A stretch of DNA of 64,000 nucleotides from Aquisalimonas sp007126095 (GTDB taxonomy: Bacteria > Pseudomonadota > Gammaproteobacteria > Nitrococcales > Aquisalimonadaceae), in the NCBI RefSeq assembly GCF_048323695.1, contig NZ_JBLWFT010000013.1:23163-87162 (forward strand). The letters are read 5' to 3'. The notes beneath the pieces are model-generated. The model ran no database searches, was not told the origin of the DNA, and saw nothing but the letters and a program-made list of their open reading frames with translations. Numbering within the stretch: the stretch's first letter is position 1; every line of letters starts with the position of its first letter. Positions 1-9,053 of this stretch are shown here, piece after piece. The position numbers and the translations under genes are program-made.

Positions 1-1
1 G

Positions 2-247
2 CAGATGGCCCGCAAGACGGGGGCGCCGGTGCTGTTCACCTTCATGGAGCGGTTGCCCTGGGGGCGCGGGTTCCGGTTACACGTGATTCCGGCCCCGGAT
101 GGGGTGCACGATCCCGACCCCGTGGCCGCGGCCGCTGCGGTGAACGCCGGTGTGGAGGCGTGCGTGCGTATCGCGCCCGCCCAGTACCAGTGGACCTATC
201 GCCGGTTTCGCCCGGCACCGCCGGGGCAGCCGAACCCGTACCGGTGA
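2..247 (+). CDS. Lipid A biosynthesis acyltransferase (LpxL/HtrB family), C-terminal fragment
   Basis: This is the 3' end of a gene that starts left of the window. The frame is open from base 2, and the first ATG at 5 is internal. The 80-odd residues carry the typical tail of Kdo-dependent lipid A lauroyl/myristoyl acyltransferases: a GAPVLFTF strand, an 'FRLHVIPAP' segment and the terminal 'QYQWTYRRFR' motif. Family members are inner-membrane proteins that add a secondary acyl chain to lipid A; the catalytic HX4D motif would lie outside the window. It converges on the downstream minus-strand cluster. The family call is fairly safe, but which acyl position it modifies cannot be told. Confidence 0.8.
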   Translation, partial: QMARKTGAPVLFTFMERLPWGRGFRLHVIPAPDGVHDPDPVAAAAAVNAGVEACVRIAPAQYQWTYRRFRPAPPGQPNPYR

Positions 248-269
248 CGCGGCAACCGGGCAGCTGACA

Positions 270-587
270 CTAGCCGGGAGATTGTTTGTCCAGGCGCTTG
301 CGGAAGACCTCCATCTCCTTGGCCGCCTGCAGATCGCCCTTGTCCCGCGCAATGCGGATGCCGTCGTCGTAGACCGCCCGGGCGCCATCCGGGTCGCCGG
401 CGGCGGCAAGCGCCTGCCCCAGCGCCTTCCAGGCCGCCGAGTAGTCCTGCTGCAGCTTCAGGGCCTGGCGCAGGTGGTCGACCGCTTCTTCGTGGCGCCC
501 TTCCTTGAGATAGCCCTGTCCAAGAGACAGTCGCAGCATGGGTGAGTCCTGCCCGGACTCCAGCAGTTTCTCCAGTCGGTCAAGCAT
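270..587 (-). CDS. Small tetratricopeptide-repeat protein
   Basis: This 105-residue protein is made almost wholly of TPR-like helix pairs: LRLSLGQGYLKEGRHEEAVDHL, then SAAWKALGQALAAAGDPDGARAVY. A lysine-rich tail follows. No signal peptide or membrane segment is present, so it should be a cytoplasmic scaffold or adaptor. I chose the ATG at 587 rather than the upstream one at 638, because AGGGA lies about 6 bases before 587 while 638 has no ribosome-binding site. It follows trkH on the same strand with an 80-base gap. Its partner is unknown. Confidence 0.7.
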   Translation of the reverse strand: MLDRLEKLLESGQDSPMLRLSLGQGYLKEGRHEEAVDHLRQALKLQQDYSAAWKALGQALAAAGDPDGARAVYDDGIRIARDKGDLQAAKEMEVFRKRLDKQSPG

Positions 588-671
588 GGGATATCCCTGC
601 CCTGCGTCGCTGATGAGGTGAGTCAGGGATGCGGCCATGCGGAGAGGATTTCAAGATGGGCGGGCAATTGA

Positions 672-2123
672 TCAGCGACGCCAGAACGCCGGTGTGAACA
701 GCACCAGCAGGGTGAAGACCTCGAGCCGCCCCAGCAGCATGGCGAACATGAGCACCCACTTCGCCACCGCGTTGATCTCCCCGAAGTGATCGGACACCTG
801 GCCGAGCCCCGGGCCCAGGTTGGTCATGGTGGCCGCGACGGCGGAAAAGGCGGTCACCTGATCCAGACCGGTGCCCATGAGCGCCAGCATCATCAGGGCG
901 AACAGGGCGATGTACGCGGCGAAGAACCCCCAGACCGCGTTGATCACCCGCTCGTCCACGGCGCGGCGCCCCATCTTGACCAGCACCTGCGCCTGCGGGT
1001 GGATCAGTCGGATGATCTCGCGGTGGCCCTGCTTGAGCAGAAGGACGAACCGCACCACCTTGATTCCGCCCCCCGTGGACATGGCGCAACCGCCAACGAA
1101 CGCAGCCATCAGCAGCATGACCGGCAGGAACACAGGCCAGGTCGAGAACTCGGTGGTCGTGAACCCGGCCGTGCTGGCGATGGATACCGCCTGGAAGATG
1201 GCGTGATGCCACGTGTCGCCCCAGCCGCCCAGGTAGCTGGTGGCCGTGAGCGTGACCAGCGTGACCGTGCTCAGGGTGGCGAGAATCCCCAGGAACCAGC
1301 ACGTCTCCGTGTCCTGCAGATAGTGGCGCAGCGTGCGCCCGCGCCAGGCGGCGAAGTGCATGGCGAAATTGATGCCGGCGATCAGCATGAACACCACGCA
1401 GATCATCGAGATCAACGGGCTGTCGAAATGGCCGATGCTGGCGTCGTACGTGGAGTACCCGCCAATGGCAACGGTGGAGAAGGCGTGTCCGATGGCGTCG
1501 AACGGCGTCATGCCCGCCAGCCAGTATGCCGTGGCGCAGGCGATGGTGAGGCCCAGGTAGATGTACCACAGCGCCTTGGCGGTGCCCGCGATGCGCGGGG
1601 TGAGTTTGGCGTCCTTCACCGGCCCCGGCGTCTCCGCACGGTAGAGCTGCATGCCGCCGACGCCGAGCATCGGCAGAATGGCAACCGCCAGCACGATGAT
1701 GCCCATGCCGCCGAGCCACTGCAGCTGCTGGCGGTAGAAGCGGATCGAGTGCGGTAGGTCGTCGATGCCGGTGAGCACCGTCGAGCCCGTGGTGGTGAGC
1801 CCGGAGAGGCTCTCGAACACGGCGTCGGTCCAGGGAATGTCCGGGTTCTGCGAGAGAAACAGCGGCAGCCCGCCGGTGACGCCCAGAACCGTCCAGAACA
1901 GCACCACGATCAGAAAGCCGTCCCGGGTGCGGAGGTCATGCCGCGCGTTGCGCACCGGCAGCCAGGCCAGCGCACCCACGAGCAGGATCACCAGGCTGGA
2001 GACCAGGAACGGCACCAGCCCCGGGTCGCCGTAGATCAGCGCGACCACGGCGGGCGGCAGCATGGTAAGGCTGAAGAGCATCAGCAACAGCCCGAGAATC
2101 CGCTCAACCGCCGACCAATGCAT
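672..2123 (-). CDS. trkH: Trk potassium uptake system membrane subunit TrkH
   Basis: TrkH is the K+-translocating inner-membrane subunit, and works with the cytoplasmic regulator TrkA. The 483-residue product has the expected hydrophobic pattern of about ten transmembrane helices and four filter loops: 'GLTTTGST', 'AIGGYSTYD', 'ASTAGFTTTEF' and 'TMTNLGPGLG'. Length matches family members. It starts 9 bases after the trkA stop, so the two subunits are almost certainly co-transcribed and made in matched amounts. K+ uptake of this type is central to osmoadaptation, which suits a salt-exposed organism. Confidence 0.95.
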   Translation of the reverse strand: MHWSAVERILGLLLMLFSLTMLPPAVVALIYGDPGLVPFLVSSLVILLVGALAWLPVRNARHDLRTRDGFLIVVLFWTVLGVTGGLPLFLSQNPDIPWTDAVFESLSGLTTTGSTVLTGIDDLPHSIRFYRQQLQWLGGMGIIVLAVAILPMLGVGGMQLYRAETPGPVKDAKLTPRIAGTAKALWYIYLGLTIACATAYWLAGMTPFDAIGHAFSTVAIGGYSTYDASIGHFDSPLISMICVVFMLIAGINFAMHFAAWRGRTLRHYLQDTETCWFLGILATLSTVTLVTLTATSYLGGWGDTWHHAIFQAVSIASTAGFTTTEFSTWPVFLPVMLLMAAFVGGCAMSTGGGIKVVRFVLLLKQGHREIIRLIHPQAQVLVKMGRRAVDERVINAVWGFFAAYIALFALMMLALMGTGLDQVTAFSAVAATMTNLGPGLGQVSDHFGEINAVAKWVLMFAMLLGRLEVFTLLVLFTPAFWRR

Positions 2124-2132
2124 CGTGCCGCC

Positions 2133-3509
2133 CTAGATGAATGTCACGCCGACCTGGAACAGGCGCTCGACCTCGGTGATGCGGCGCTTGTCCACCAGGA
2201 ACAGAATGACGTGGTCTTCGGGTTCGATGACGGTGTCATGGTGGCCCATGATCACCTCGTCGCCACGCACCAGACAGCCGATGGTGGTGCCGGCGGGCAG
2301 CGGGATGTTCTCTATGCGACGCCCGACCACCTTGGAAGATTTGGAATCGCCGTGCGCCACGGCCTCGATCGCTTCGGCGGCGCCGCGCCGCAGGCTGTGC
2401 ACCATGACCACGTCGCCGCGGCGCACGTGGGCCAGCAGCGTGCCGATGGTCGCCTGTTGCGGTGAGATGGCGATGTCGATGTCCTCGCTGCCCTGCACCA
2501 GATCCACATAGGCGGGCCGGTTGATCAGCGACATCACCATACGCGCGCCGCGCCGCTTCGCCAGCATGCCGGAAAGGATGTTGGCCTCGTCATCGTTGGT
2601 CAGTGCGCAGAAGACATCGGTATTCTCGATGTTCTCCTCCAGCAGCAGCTCCTCGTCGGCGGCGTCGCCCATGAGCACGATGGTGCGGTTGAGCTCCTCG
2701 GAAATCGCCCGCGCGCGCTCGCCGCCGCGCTCGATAATCTTGACCTGGTAGCGGGATTCCAGTGCCTGGGCGAGGCGTTTGCCGATGTTGCCGCCGCCGG
2801 CCAGCATGATGCGCTTGACCGGCTTGTCGAGCTTGCGCAGTTCGCTCATGACGGCGCGAATGTTCTTGCGTGCGGCGACGAAGAACACCTCGTCGCCGGC
2901 CTCGATCACCGTATCCCCCTCGGGGATGATCGCCTGACCGCGCCGGAACAGCGCCGCCACCCGGGTCTGCACGTTGGGCATGTGCTCGCGCAGCGTGCGC
3001 AGGGCCTGACCCACCAGTGGCCCGCCGTAGTAGGCCCGGACACCGACCATGCGCACCTTGCCGCCGGCGAAATCCAGCACCTGCAGGGCGCCCGGGTGTT
3101 CAATGAGCCGTTTCACGTACTGGGTGACCAGCTGCTCCGGGCTGATGAGTACGTCCACCGGCAGGGCATCCGGGGAGAACAATTGAGGATAGGCCAGGTA
3201 CTCCGGGGCGCGCACGCGGGCAATGCGGGTGGGCGTATGGAACAGCGTGTAGCCCACCTGGCAAACGATCATGTTCGCCTCGTCGCTGTTGGTGACCGCA
3301 ATCATCAGGTCGGCGTCGTCGGCGCCTGCGCGCATGAGGACCGGCGGGTGGGTGGCATTGCCCACGACCGTGCGCAGGTCGAGCCGGTCCTGCAGGTCCT
3401 GCAGACGTTGTCCGTCGGTGTCCACCAGCGTGACGTCGTTCGCCTCGCTGGCAAGGTTCTGTGCCAGAGAGCTTCCCACCTGGCCGGCACCGAGAATGAT
3501 GATTTTCAT
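2133..3509 (-). CDS. trkA: Trk system regulatory subunit TrkA
   Basis: TrkA is the cytoplasmic NAD(H)/ATP-binding gating ring of the Trk K+ transporter. The 458-residue protein contains two RCK modules, each beginning with a Rossmann glycine motif: GAGQVGSSLA near residue 7 and GGGNIGKRLA near residue 239. Each is followed by a TrkA-C domain. The start was placed at 3509 (MKIIILGAG). The longer open frame to 3563 adds a non-conserved basic stretch. The gene lies between ntrX and trkH in the same orientation, an arrangement conserved in many Gammaproteobacteria. Confidence 0.95.
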   Translation of the reverse strand: MKIIILGAGQVGSSLAQNLASEANDVTLVDTDGQRLQDLQDRLDLRTVVGNATHPPVLMRAGADDADLMIAVTNSDEANMIVCQVGYTLFHTPTRIARVRAPEYLAYPQLFSPDALPVDVLISPEQLVTQYVKRLIEHPGALQVLDFAGGKVRMVGVRAYYGGPLVGQALRTLREHMPNVQTRVAALFRRGQAIIPEGDTVIEAGDEVFFVAARKNIRAVMSELRKLDKPVKRIMLAGGGNIGKRLAQALESRYQVKIIERGGERARAISEELNRTIVLMGDAADEELLLEENIENTDVFCALTNDDEANILSGMLAKRRGARMVMSLINRPAYVDLVQGSEDIDIAISPQQATIGTLLAHVRRGDVVMVHSLRRGAAEAIEAVAHGDSKSSKVVGRRIENIPLPAGTTIGCLVRGDEVIMGHHDTVIEPEDHVILFLVDKRRITEVERLFQVGVTFI

Positions 3510-3599
3510 GAATGCGGTCTGCCCGGAACAACGGTTGCGACACGGTAAGCCACCGTGCCGCAAATTTGAACCGTTACGCGCGCGGAATACCGCACCGGC

Positions 3600-4958
3600 T
3601 CAGAAATCGTGGGGGTCGATACCCAGCGCTTTCAGCTTGCGGTAGAGGTGTGTGCGTTCCATGCCGGCCAGCTTGGCGAGCTCACCGACACTGCCTCCGG
3701 CCTCGCGTAGTTGGTGCCGCAGGTACATACGCTCGAAGTCCTCGCGCGCCTCACGCAGCGGCTGGTCGAACGGCATGGCACGGGCCTCGACCGGCGAGCC
3801 CGCGCCGCTGCCCATGGCGCCATCCACTTCGTCCACGCCGATCTCCTCGCCCTCGCCGAGGATGAGCAGGCGCTGCACCAGGTTCTTCAGCTCTCGCACG
3901 TTGCCGGGCCACGGGTGCCCGCGCAACCGGCTGAGTGCGGCATCGGAGAAGCGCCGGCGCGGCAGTTTCTCGCGGGTGACGAAGCGCTCCAGGTAGAAAT
4001 CGAGCAGCTCCGGGATATCCTCGGGGTGTTCGCGCAGGGCGGGGATGCGCAGGGGCACGACGTTGAGGTGGTAGTAGAGGTCTTCGCGGAAGTTGCCCGC
4101 GCGCACTTCGGCTTCCAGGTCCGTCCGCGTTGCCGCCAGCACGCGGACGTCCACTGCCACCGGGTCCGCGCCGCCCACGCGGTGGAACTTCTGGCCGGTC
4201 AGGGCGCTCAGCAGCCGCACCTGAGCACCCATGTCCAGGTCCGCCACCTCGTCGATGAACAGGGTGCCGTGGTTGGCCTGCTCCAGCCGTCCGTAACTGA
4301 CGCGCCCGTCCTGCTCACTGCCGAACAGTTCCGCTGCGGCGCTGCCGCCGGTGAGGGAGCCGGCGGCCACTTCCACGAACGGGCGCATACTGCGCGGGCT
4401 GTTCTGGTGCAGGTAACGGGCGAAGTTGCGTTTGCCGCTGCCCGCCTCGCCCGTGATCAACACCCAGGTGTTGTGTCCGGCGATGCGGCGGGCCTGGGCG
4501 CGCAGATCCTGCATCAGGCCGCTCTGGCCCACCGGCTCGTCGACACCCTCGCTGTTGGCGCGTAATCCGCGGTTCTCGCGCTCCAGGCGGTCCGCCTCGA
4601 GGGCGCGTTCGACCACCAGCAGCAGCTTGGCCAGCGACAGGGGCTTCTCCACGAAGTCGTACGCCCCGAGCCGCGTGGCCTCCACCGCCGATTCCACGCT
4701 GCCGTGGCCAGACATCATTACCACCGGACAGGGCAGGCCCCCGCTCTCGGCCCACTCCTTGAGCAGGCTGATGCCATCCGTGTCGGGCATCCAGATGTCC
4801 AGCAGGACCAGGTCCGGCCGGCGGTTGCGCAGCGCCTGGCGCGCTTCCGCGGCATCGGCTGCGGCCTGCACGTCGTAGTCCTCGTCCTCGAGGATTTCCT
4901 GGACCAGGCTCCGGATATCGGGCTCGTCGTCGACGACCAGTATGCTTGATGCGTTCAT
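3600..4958 (-). CDS. ntrX: NtrX-type response regulator (AAA+ domain lacks GAFTGA)
   Basis: The 452-residue protein has a receiver domain (acidic pocket D10/D11, phosphoacceptor D54, K105), an AAA+ domain and a C-terminal Fis-type helix-turn-helix ('GMERTHLYRKLKALGI'). The AAA+ domain has Walker A GEAGSGK at 170-176, Walker B LFIDEV at 233-238 and a downstream REDLYYHLNV motif. The sigma54-contacting GAFTGA loop expected after 'ELFG' is absent; the protein reads GSEQDGRVSYGRLEQ there. I therefore infer that it regulates as a DNA-binding repressor or activator without remodelling sigma54 polymerase. It overlaps ntrY by 4 bases, so its partner kinase is NtrY. Confidence 0.9.
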   Translation of the reverse strand: MNASSILVVDDEPDIRSLVQEILEDEDYDVQAAADAAEARQALRNRRPDLVLLDIWMPDTDGISLLKEWAESGGLPCPVVMMSGHGSVESAVEATRLGAYDFVEKPLSLAKLLLVVERALEADRLERENRGLRANSEGVDEPVGQSGLMQDLRAQARRIAGHNTWVLITGEAGSGKRNFARYLHQNSPRSMRPFVEVAAGSLTGGSAAAELFGSEQDGRVSYGRLEQANHGTLFIDEVADLDMGAQVRLLSALTGQKFHRVGGADPVAVDVRVLAATRTDLEAEVRAGNFREDLYYHLNVVPLRIPALREHPEDIPELLDFYLERFVTREKLPRRRFSDAALSRLRGHPWPGNVRELKNLVQRLLILGEGEEIGVDEVDGAMGSGAGSPVEARAMPFDQPLREAREDFERMYLRHQLREAGGSVGELAKLAGMERTHLYRKLKALGIDPHDF

Positions 4959-7165
4959 TCGTTCCCCCTGGCGGACTGTGCCACCGGAATCAGTTCCGGC
5001 ATGGGCAGGCGCACGGTGACGCAGGCGCCGTCCGCGACGTTCTCTGCCGTAATACTGCCGTTATGCTCCTCTACGATCTTCTTGACAATGGGCATGCCGA
5101 GCCCGGTGCCCTTGGCCTTGGTGGTGACATACGGCTCGAACAGATGTTCCATGATCTCGTCGCTGAAGCCGGGCCCGTGGTCCCGGACCTGCAGTTCGAT
5201 GCCGGTGAAACCGGGCTCGCCCCGGTGCCGGGTGGCCAGTTTGAGGTGGCACCGCTCCCCGGCGGGGGTGGCCTCGGTGGCGTTCTTGATGAGGTTGTGC
5301 AGGAGCTGACGGATGCGCCCGGCATCCACGAGAATGCCGGGCAGACTGGCGTCCAGGTCCAGCTCGAGGTGGGGTCCGTCAGGGCCCGTGCGGTAAAGCT
5401 CGGCTACTTCCCGCACGATCCGGTTGATGTCCGACAGGGTCAGCTCCAGCCGCGGTGGGCGCGCGTATTCGTTGAATGCGTTGACCATGGATTTCATGGC
5501 GTCCACCTGCTGGATGATGGTGCCCGTGGAGCGTTCGAGCACCTCGGCATCACGACCTTCCAGCTTCGACTCCAGCTTGTGCCGCAACCGCTCGGCGGCG
5601 AGCTGGATGGGGGTGAGCGGGTTCTTGATCTCGTGGGCCAGGCGCCGGGCCACTTCGCCCCAGGCGGCATCCCGCTGGGCTTGAATCAGGGCGGTGACAT
5701 CGTCGAACACGATCACGTGGCCGCCGCTGCCCTGGCCGCCCCCCGGCAGCGTTGCGCCGCTGCAGGTGAGGATTTGCCGGCCCTGCGGGCCGAACAGGTT
5801 GAGCTCTTCGCGCCATTCCGCCTCCTGTCCCTGCATACGCCGGGCGACGAGGGCTGCGAACGCCTCCAGGTGCGGCGCCTGCTCCGTGATCATCACCAGT
5901 GGCTTGCCGCTGTACGACCGCAGGGACAGACCGAAGATCTGGTCTGCGGCGCGGTTCCAGGTGCGGATGTTGCCGGCCCCGTCCAGGGCCAGTACACCGG
6001 AGGAAAGGCGTGCGAGGACGGTTTCCAGGTAAGCGCGCTGGTTCTCCACCTGGGCCTGACTGCCCTTGGCATCTTCCCGCGCCTGGGCGACCCGCCGGCT
6101 CATGTCGTTGAATGAGCGCACCAGAAAGCCGAGCTCGTCATTGCCGGTGGGCGGCAGCTGCCGCCCGTAGTCGCCGGCGGCCATCGCCGCGGTGCCTTCG
6201 GCCAGTGACCGCACCGGCTCCACCAGGCGGCGTGCAGCGTAGAATGCCGACCACACGGCGAACAGGAGGCTCAGCAGCAGCACCAGCGAGAGCGTGATGG
6301 TGAAGGTCTCCTTGAGAGGCCGGCTCAGGTAGCTGACCTCCTGGTAGCGGGAGTAGGCGGCTTCCACGCGGTCCGCCAGGTCGCTCACCCGCGGCGAGAC
6401 CGGGTAGAGCATCTGCAGGATGCGCTGGTTCGGCGCGCCCTGCGCACCCGGGGCGGACACCAGTACGCGGATGTGCAGACCGTCGTCGCCGATGGGGTCC
6501 AGCCCCACGTAGGGGCGGCCGATGCGCACCTGGAGCAGGACGTCGTCCTCGGGCAGGTGCGGAAGAATCGCGGAATCGGGGGCGCGTGAACTGGTGGCGA
6601 TGACCCTGCCGCTGGAGCGCATCACCGTGACCTCCTCCGCGCCCACCTGCCCGCGCATCCGCTCCAGGACCAGCGGCACCAGCCCGTCCGGGACGTCGGC
6701 CAGCTCTCGGGCCGAGCGCTCCGTGCGCTGCAGGAGCTCACGCTTGCGCATGTCGAAGGAGGCCTGTGACAGCCGCAGCGCCTCTTCCAGCGCCTGCTGT
6801 TCCGTGCGTTCATCGAACCAGGAGTCGATACCCCGGTCGAGAAACTGAATGGAGAAGTAGTACACCACCGAGACGGGGACCACCGCGAGGATCACGAACA
6901 TGGTCACGAGACGGACGGTCAGCCGGCTGCCGGCCTGACCGCTGCGCCGCTGAACCACCAACCGCCAGAGGTTGTAGGCGATCAGTACCACCAGCGCCGC
7001 GAGCGAGATGCTGTTGATCAGCAGCAGCCAGGGGTGCAGCCGCCCGAACAGCTCGGAGTGCTGGGTGGCCATGCTGAGCAGGTACAGCGAGCCCAGCAGC
7101 AGCAGGCAAAGCACGATGCGCAGCAGTGTGTCCGCCCGTGGGCGCTTCATCCAGGCAGAGGCCAT
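4955..7165 (-). CDS. ntrY: NtrY-type membrane sensor histidine kinase
   Basis: About 736 residues with N-terminal membrane helices, a periplasmic segment, a further helix, HAMP ('RRLVEPVRSLAEG'), a PAS domain ('GVLALDGAGNIRTWNRAADQIFG') and HisKA with phospho-accepting His in 'LAHEIKNPLTP'. The ATPase domain has N box 'NLIKNATEA', G1 'DHGPGFSDEI' and G2 'GTGLGMPIVKKI'. It phosphorylates NtrX, encoded directly downstream. The start is uncertain: 7165 has a GAGTGG sequence upstream, 7150 gives a 4-base ATGA overlap with the upstream stop, and the open frame extends to a GTG at 7192. The signal sensed is unknown; NtrYX systems respond to nitrogen or redox status in other bacteria. Confidence 0.9.
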   Translation of the reverse strand: MASAWMKRPRADTLLRIVLCLLLLGSLYLLSMATQHSELFGRLHPWLLLINSISLAALVVLIAYNLWRLVVQRRSGQAGSRLTVRLVTMFVILAVVPVSVVYYFSIQFLDRGIDSWFDERTEQQALEEALRLSQASFDMRKRELLQRTERSARELADVPDGLVPLVLERMRGQVGAEEVTVMRSSGRVIATSSRAPDSAILPHLPEDDVLLQVRIGRPYVGLDPIGDDGLHIRVLVSAPGAQGAPNQRILQMLYPVSPRVSDLADRVEAAYSRYQEVSYLSRPLKETFTITLSLVLLLSLLFAVWSAFYAARRLVEPVRSLAEGTAAMAAGDYGRQLPPTGNDELGFLVRSFNDMSRRVAQAREDAKGSQAQVENQRAYLETVLARLSSGVLALDGAGNIRTWNRAADQIFGLSLRSYSGKPLVMITEQAPHLEAFAALVARRMQGQEAEWREELNLFGPQGRQILTCSGATLPGGGQGSGGHVIVFDDVTALIQAQRDAAWGEVARRLAHEIKNPLTPIQLAAERLRHKLESKLEGRDAEVLERSTGTIIQQVDAMKSMVNAFNEYARPPRLELTLSDINRIVREVAELYRTGPDGPHLELDLDASLPGILVDAGRIRQLLHNLIKNATEATPAGERCHLKLATRHRGEPGFTGIELQVRDHGPGFSDEIMEHLFEPYVTTKAKGTGLGMPIVKKIVEEHNGSITAENVADGACVTVRLPMPELIPVAQSARGNE

Positions 7166-7734
7166 GTGTACCACTCGCTGACCAGACGCCACTCGGGGGA
7201 GACCAGTGCCACCGTACGCAGGGGATGGGGCAGGCGGTCAGTGTCCAGGCGGGCGCGCAGATGGAGTACGTAACGCTCGCCGCTGTCCAGTTGTTCGTGG
7301 GCGATGACTTTGCGGCTGGCAACACTGGCCCAGGCGTTGAGCGCGGCATCGCGGCGGAAGAACGTGCGGCGCTCCCCGGTTTCGTGATTCAGGACCACGT
7401 AGCGGCGGCTCAGGGCGTGATAGAGCAGCTCCGTGCGCACGCTGAACTCCGCAAGCTCAGCGTCCCACCACCAGCGACGCGGTTGCGTCACCCGGATCTG
7501 GAGCTCGAGCTGCAGGGGAACTCCACTCTGCAGAGCCTCTTCCGCTTCGCGGCTGAGCGCGACGTCGAAACGTGCATTGAGGTAGGTATGGGTATCGTCG
7601 TTGCGCAGATCCGAGCCGGCAAGCGAGAACCCCGCCGAGTGTGCCGCCGCCGGCAGCCACATGAGCATCGCCATCAGCAGCGCCGCGGACAGGCGGTTGG
7701 CGTAGCTTCTGGCGTGGGGCGGCGGTCTGTTCAT
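7147..7734 (-). CDS. DUF4390 domain secreted protein
   Basis: This 195-residue protein has a cleavable signal peptide ('SAALLMAMLMWLPAAAHSAGF') and a beta-rich body typical of DUF4390 ('YLNARFDVALSREAEEAL', 'RRWWWDAELAEFSVRTELLYHALSRRYVV'). Function is not established. The family is repeatedly found between rsmB and ntrY, as here. The start at 7734 gives an ATGA overlap with the rsmB stop, so translation is probably coupled; the 7749 start would run further into rsmB. It is likely periplasmic and could report an envelope signal to NtrY, but that is inference from position only. Confidence 0.8.
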   Translation of the reverse strand: MNRPPPHARSYANRLSAALLMAMLMWLPAAAHSAGFSLAGSDLRNDDTHTYLNARFDVALSREAEEALQSGVPLQLELQIRVTQPRRWWWDAELAEFSVRTELLYHALSRRYVVLNHETGERRTFFRRDAALNAWASVASRKVIAHEQLDSGERYVLHLRARLDTDRLPHPLRTVALVSPEWRLVSEWYTWPLPG

Positions 7735-9053
7735 TGCTTCACGAGGCACGCGTAATAGAAGCCATCCATCCCGGATTCGCCACTGAGTATCTGTCGGCCG
7801 TGCTCCGTCGCCCGTCCCCAGGAAGCATTGATGGGCCTCGCCACCGCGTCGCCGCGAGATGCGACGAAAGGCTGCACGACCGCTTCGTTTTCCGTCGGCA
7901 AGACAGAGCAGGTGGCATACACCAGCATACCTCCCGGTGCAAGCAGGGGCCAGGCCGCGGCCAGGAGCCGGCGCTGCAGCGCCTGCAGACGGGGCAGGTC
8001 ACCGGACTGGCGCAGCAGCTTGATGTCGGGGTGGCGCCGTACGACGCCGCTGGCGGAGCAGGGCGCATCCAGGAGAATGCGCTGGAACGGCGTTCCGTCC
8101 CACCAGGCGTTCGGGGTCGTGCCGTCGCCCTCCAGTACCGTGGCGGCGTGCCCCAGGCGCTCCAGGTTCTCCCGAATGCGGGTCAGCCGCGCGGCCTCCA
8201 GCTCCACGGCGACCAGCTCCGCCACGTCCGGCTGGCGCTCGAGCAGATGGCAGGTCTTGCCGCCCGGGGCGGCACACAGGTCGAGGACGCGGTCGCCCGG
8301 CTGCGGGTCAAGGAGAGCCGCAGCCTGCTGGCCGGCGGCGTCCTGCACGGCAACGTGGCCGCGGTCGAACGCCGGGAGTCGCTCCACGGCCACGGGCTCG
8401 TCGAGCACCAGGGCGTCGTCGGCCAGGGGGTGTGGCTCGGCGGCGAGGCCGCTGTCCCGGAGCGCCTGGTGATATGCAGCCCGGGTCGTGTGCCGGCGGT
8501 TGACCCGGAGCGTCATGGGCGGGCGCTGGTTGTTGGCGTCGGCCAGTGCCTGCCAGTCGTGCGGCCAGGCGTCGCGATAGGCGTCGAGCAGCCAGCGGGG
8601 ATGTGCGTAACGGGCCGTGTCCTCGCTCTGCCAGCCGGCCTTCAGCGCCTCCCGTTCACGCAGGCAGCGGCGCAGCACCGCGTTGACGAGCCCGCCCGCC
8701 CAGCGCCGCCCCAGGGTGCGCGCGGCTGCCACGGTCTCCGACACGGCGGCGTGCTCCGGGATGCGGGTATCCAGGCACTGGTAGACGCCTACCACGAGCA
8801 GGGCGTGCACGTCCCGGTCACGCCGACGCAGGGGCCGCTCCAGCAACTGCTCCAGTACCCATTGCAATCGCGGGTACCAGCGCAGCGAGCCGTAGGCCAG
8901 CTCCTGGGCGAGCCCCCGCTCCCCGGCGGCGACACGGGCCAGCACCGGTGTCAGGGCGTCGCCGAGGGAGCGGCCCTCGGTGACCTGCTGCACCGCTCGG
9001 GCGGCAGCCAGGCGTGCGCCAATGGGCCGGTTCCTGGCTTGTTGCCCCGCCAT
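7731..9053 (-). CDS. rsmB: 16S rRNA (cytosine(967)-C(5))-methyltransferase RsmB
   Basis: RsmB methylates C967 of 16S rRNA with S-adenosylmethionine. The 440-residue protein has an N-terminal NusB-like RNA-binding domain and a C-terminal Rossmann methyltransferase domain. The SAM motif is 'VLDLCAAPGGKT'; the two catalytic cysteines sit in 'DAPCSASGV' and 'YATCSVLPTENE'. Length agrees with family members of about 430. The start overlaps the fmt stop by one base (TGATG), the classic fmt-rsmB arrangement, so translation is coupled. Confidence 0.95.
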   Translation of the reverse strand: MAGQQARNRPIGARLAAARAVQQVTEGRSLGDALTPVLARVAAGERGLAQELAYGSLRWYPRLQWVLEQLLERPLRRRDRDVHALLVVGVYQCLDTRIPEHAAVSETVAAARTLGRRWAGGLVNAVLRRCLREREALKAGWQSEDTARYAHPRWLLDAYRDAWPHDWQALADANNQRPPMTLRVNRRHTTRAAYHQALRDSGLAAEPHPLADDALVLDEPVAVERLPAFDRGHVAVQDAAGQQAAALLDPQPGDRVLDLCAAPGGKTCHLLERQPDVAELVAVELEAARLTRIRENLERLGHAATVLEGDGTTPNAWWDGTPFQRILLDAPCSASGVVRRHPDIKLLRQSGDLPRLQALQRRLLAAAWPLLAPGGMLVYATCSVLPTENEAVVQPFVASRGDAVARPINASWGRATEHGRQILSGESGMDGFYYACLVKQ

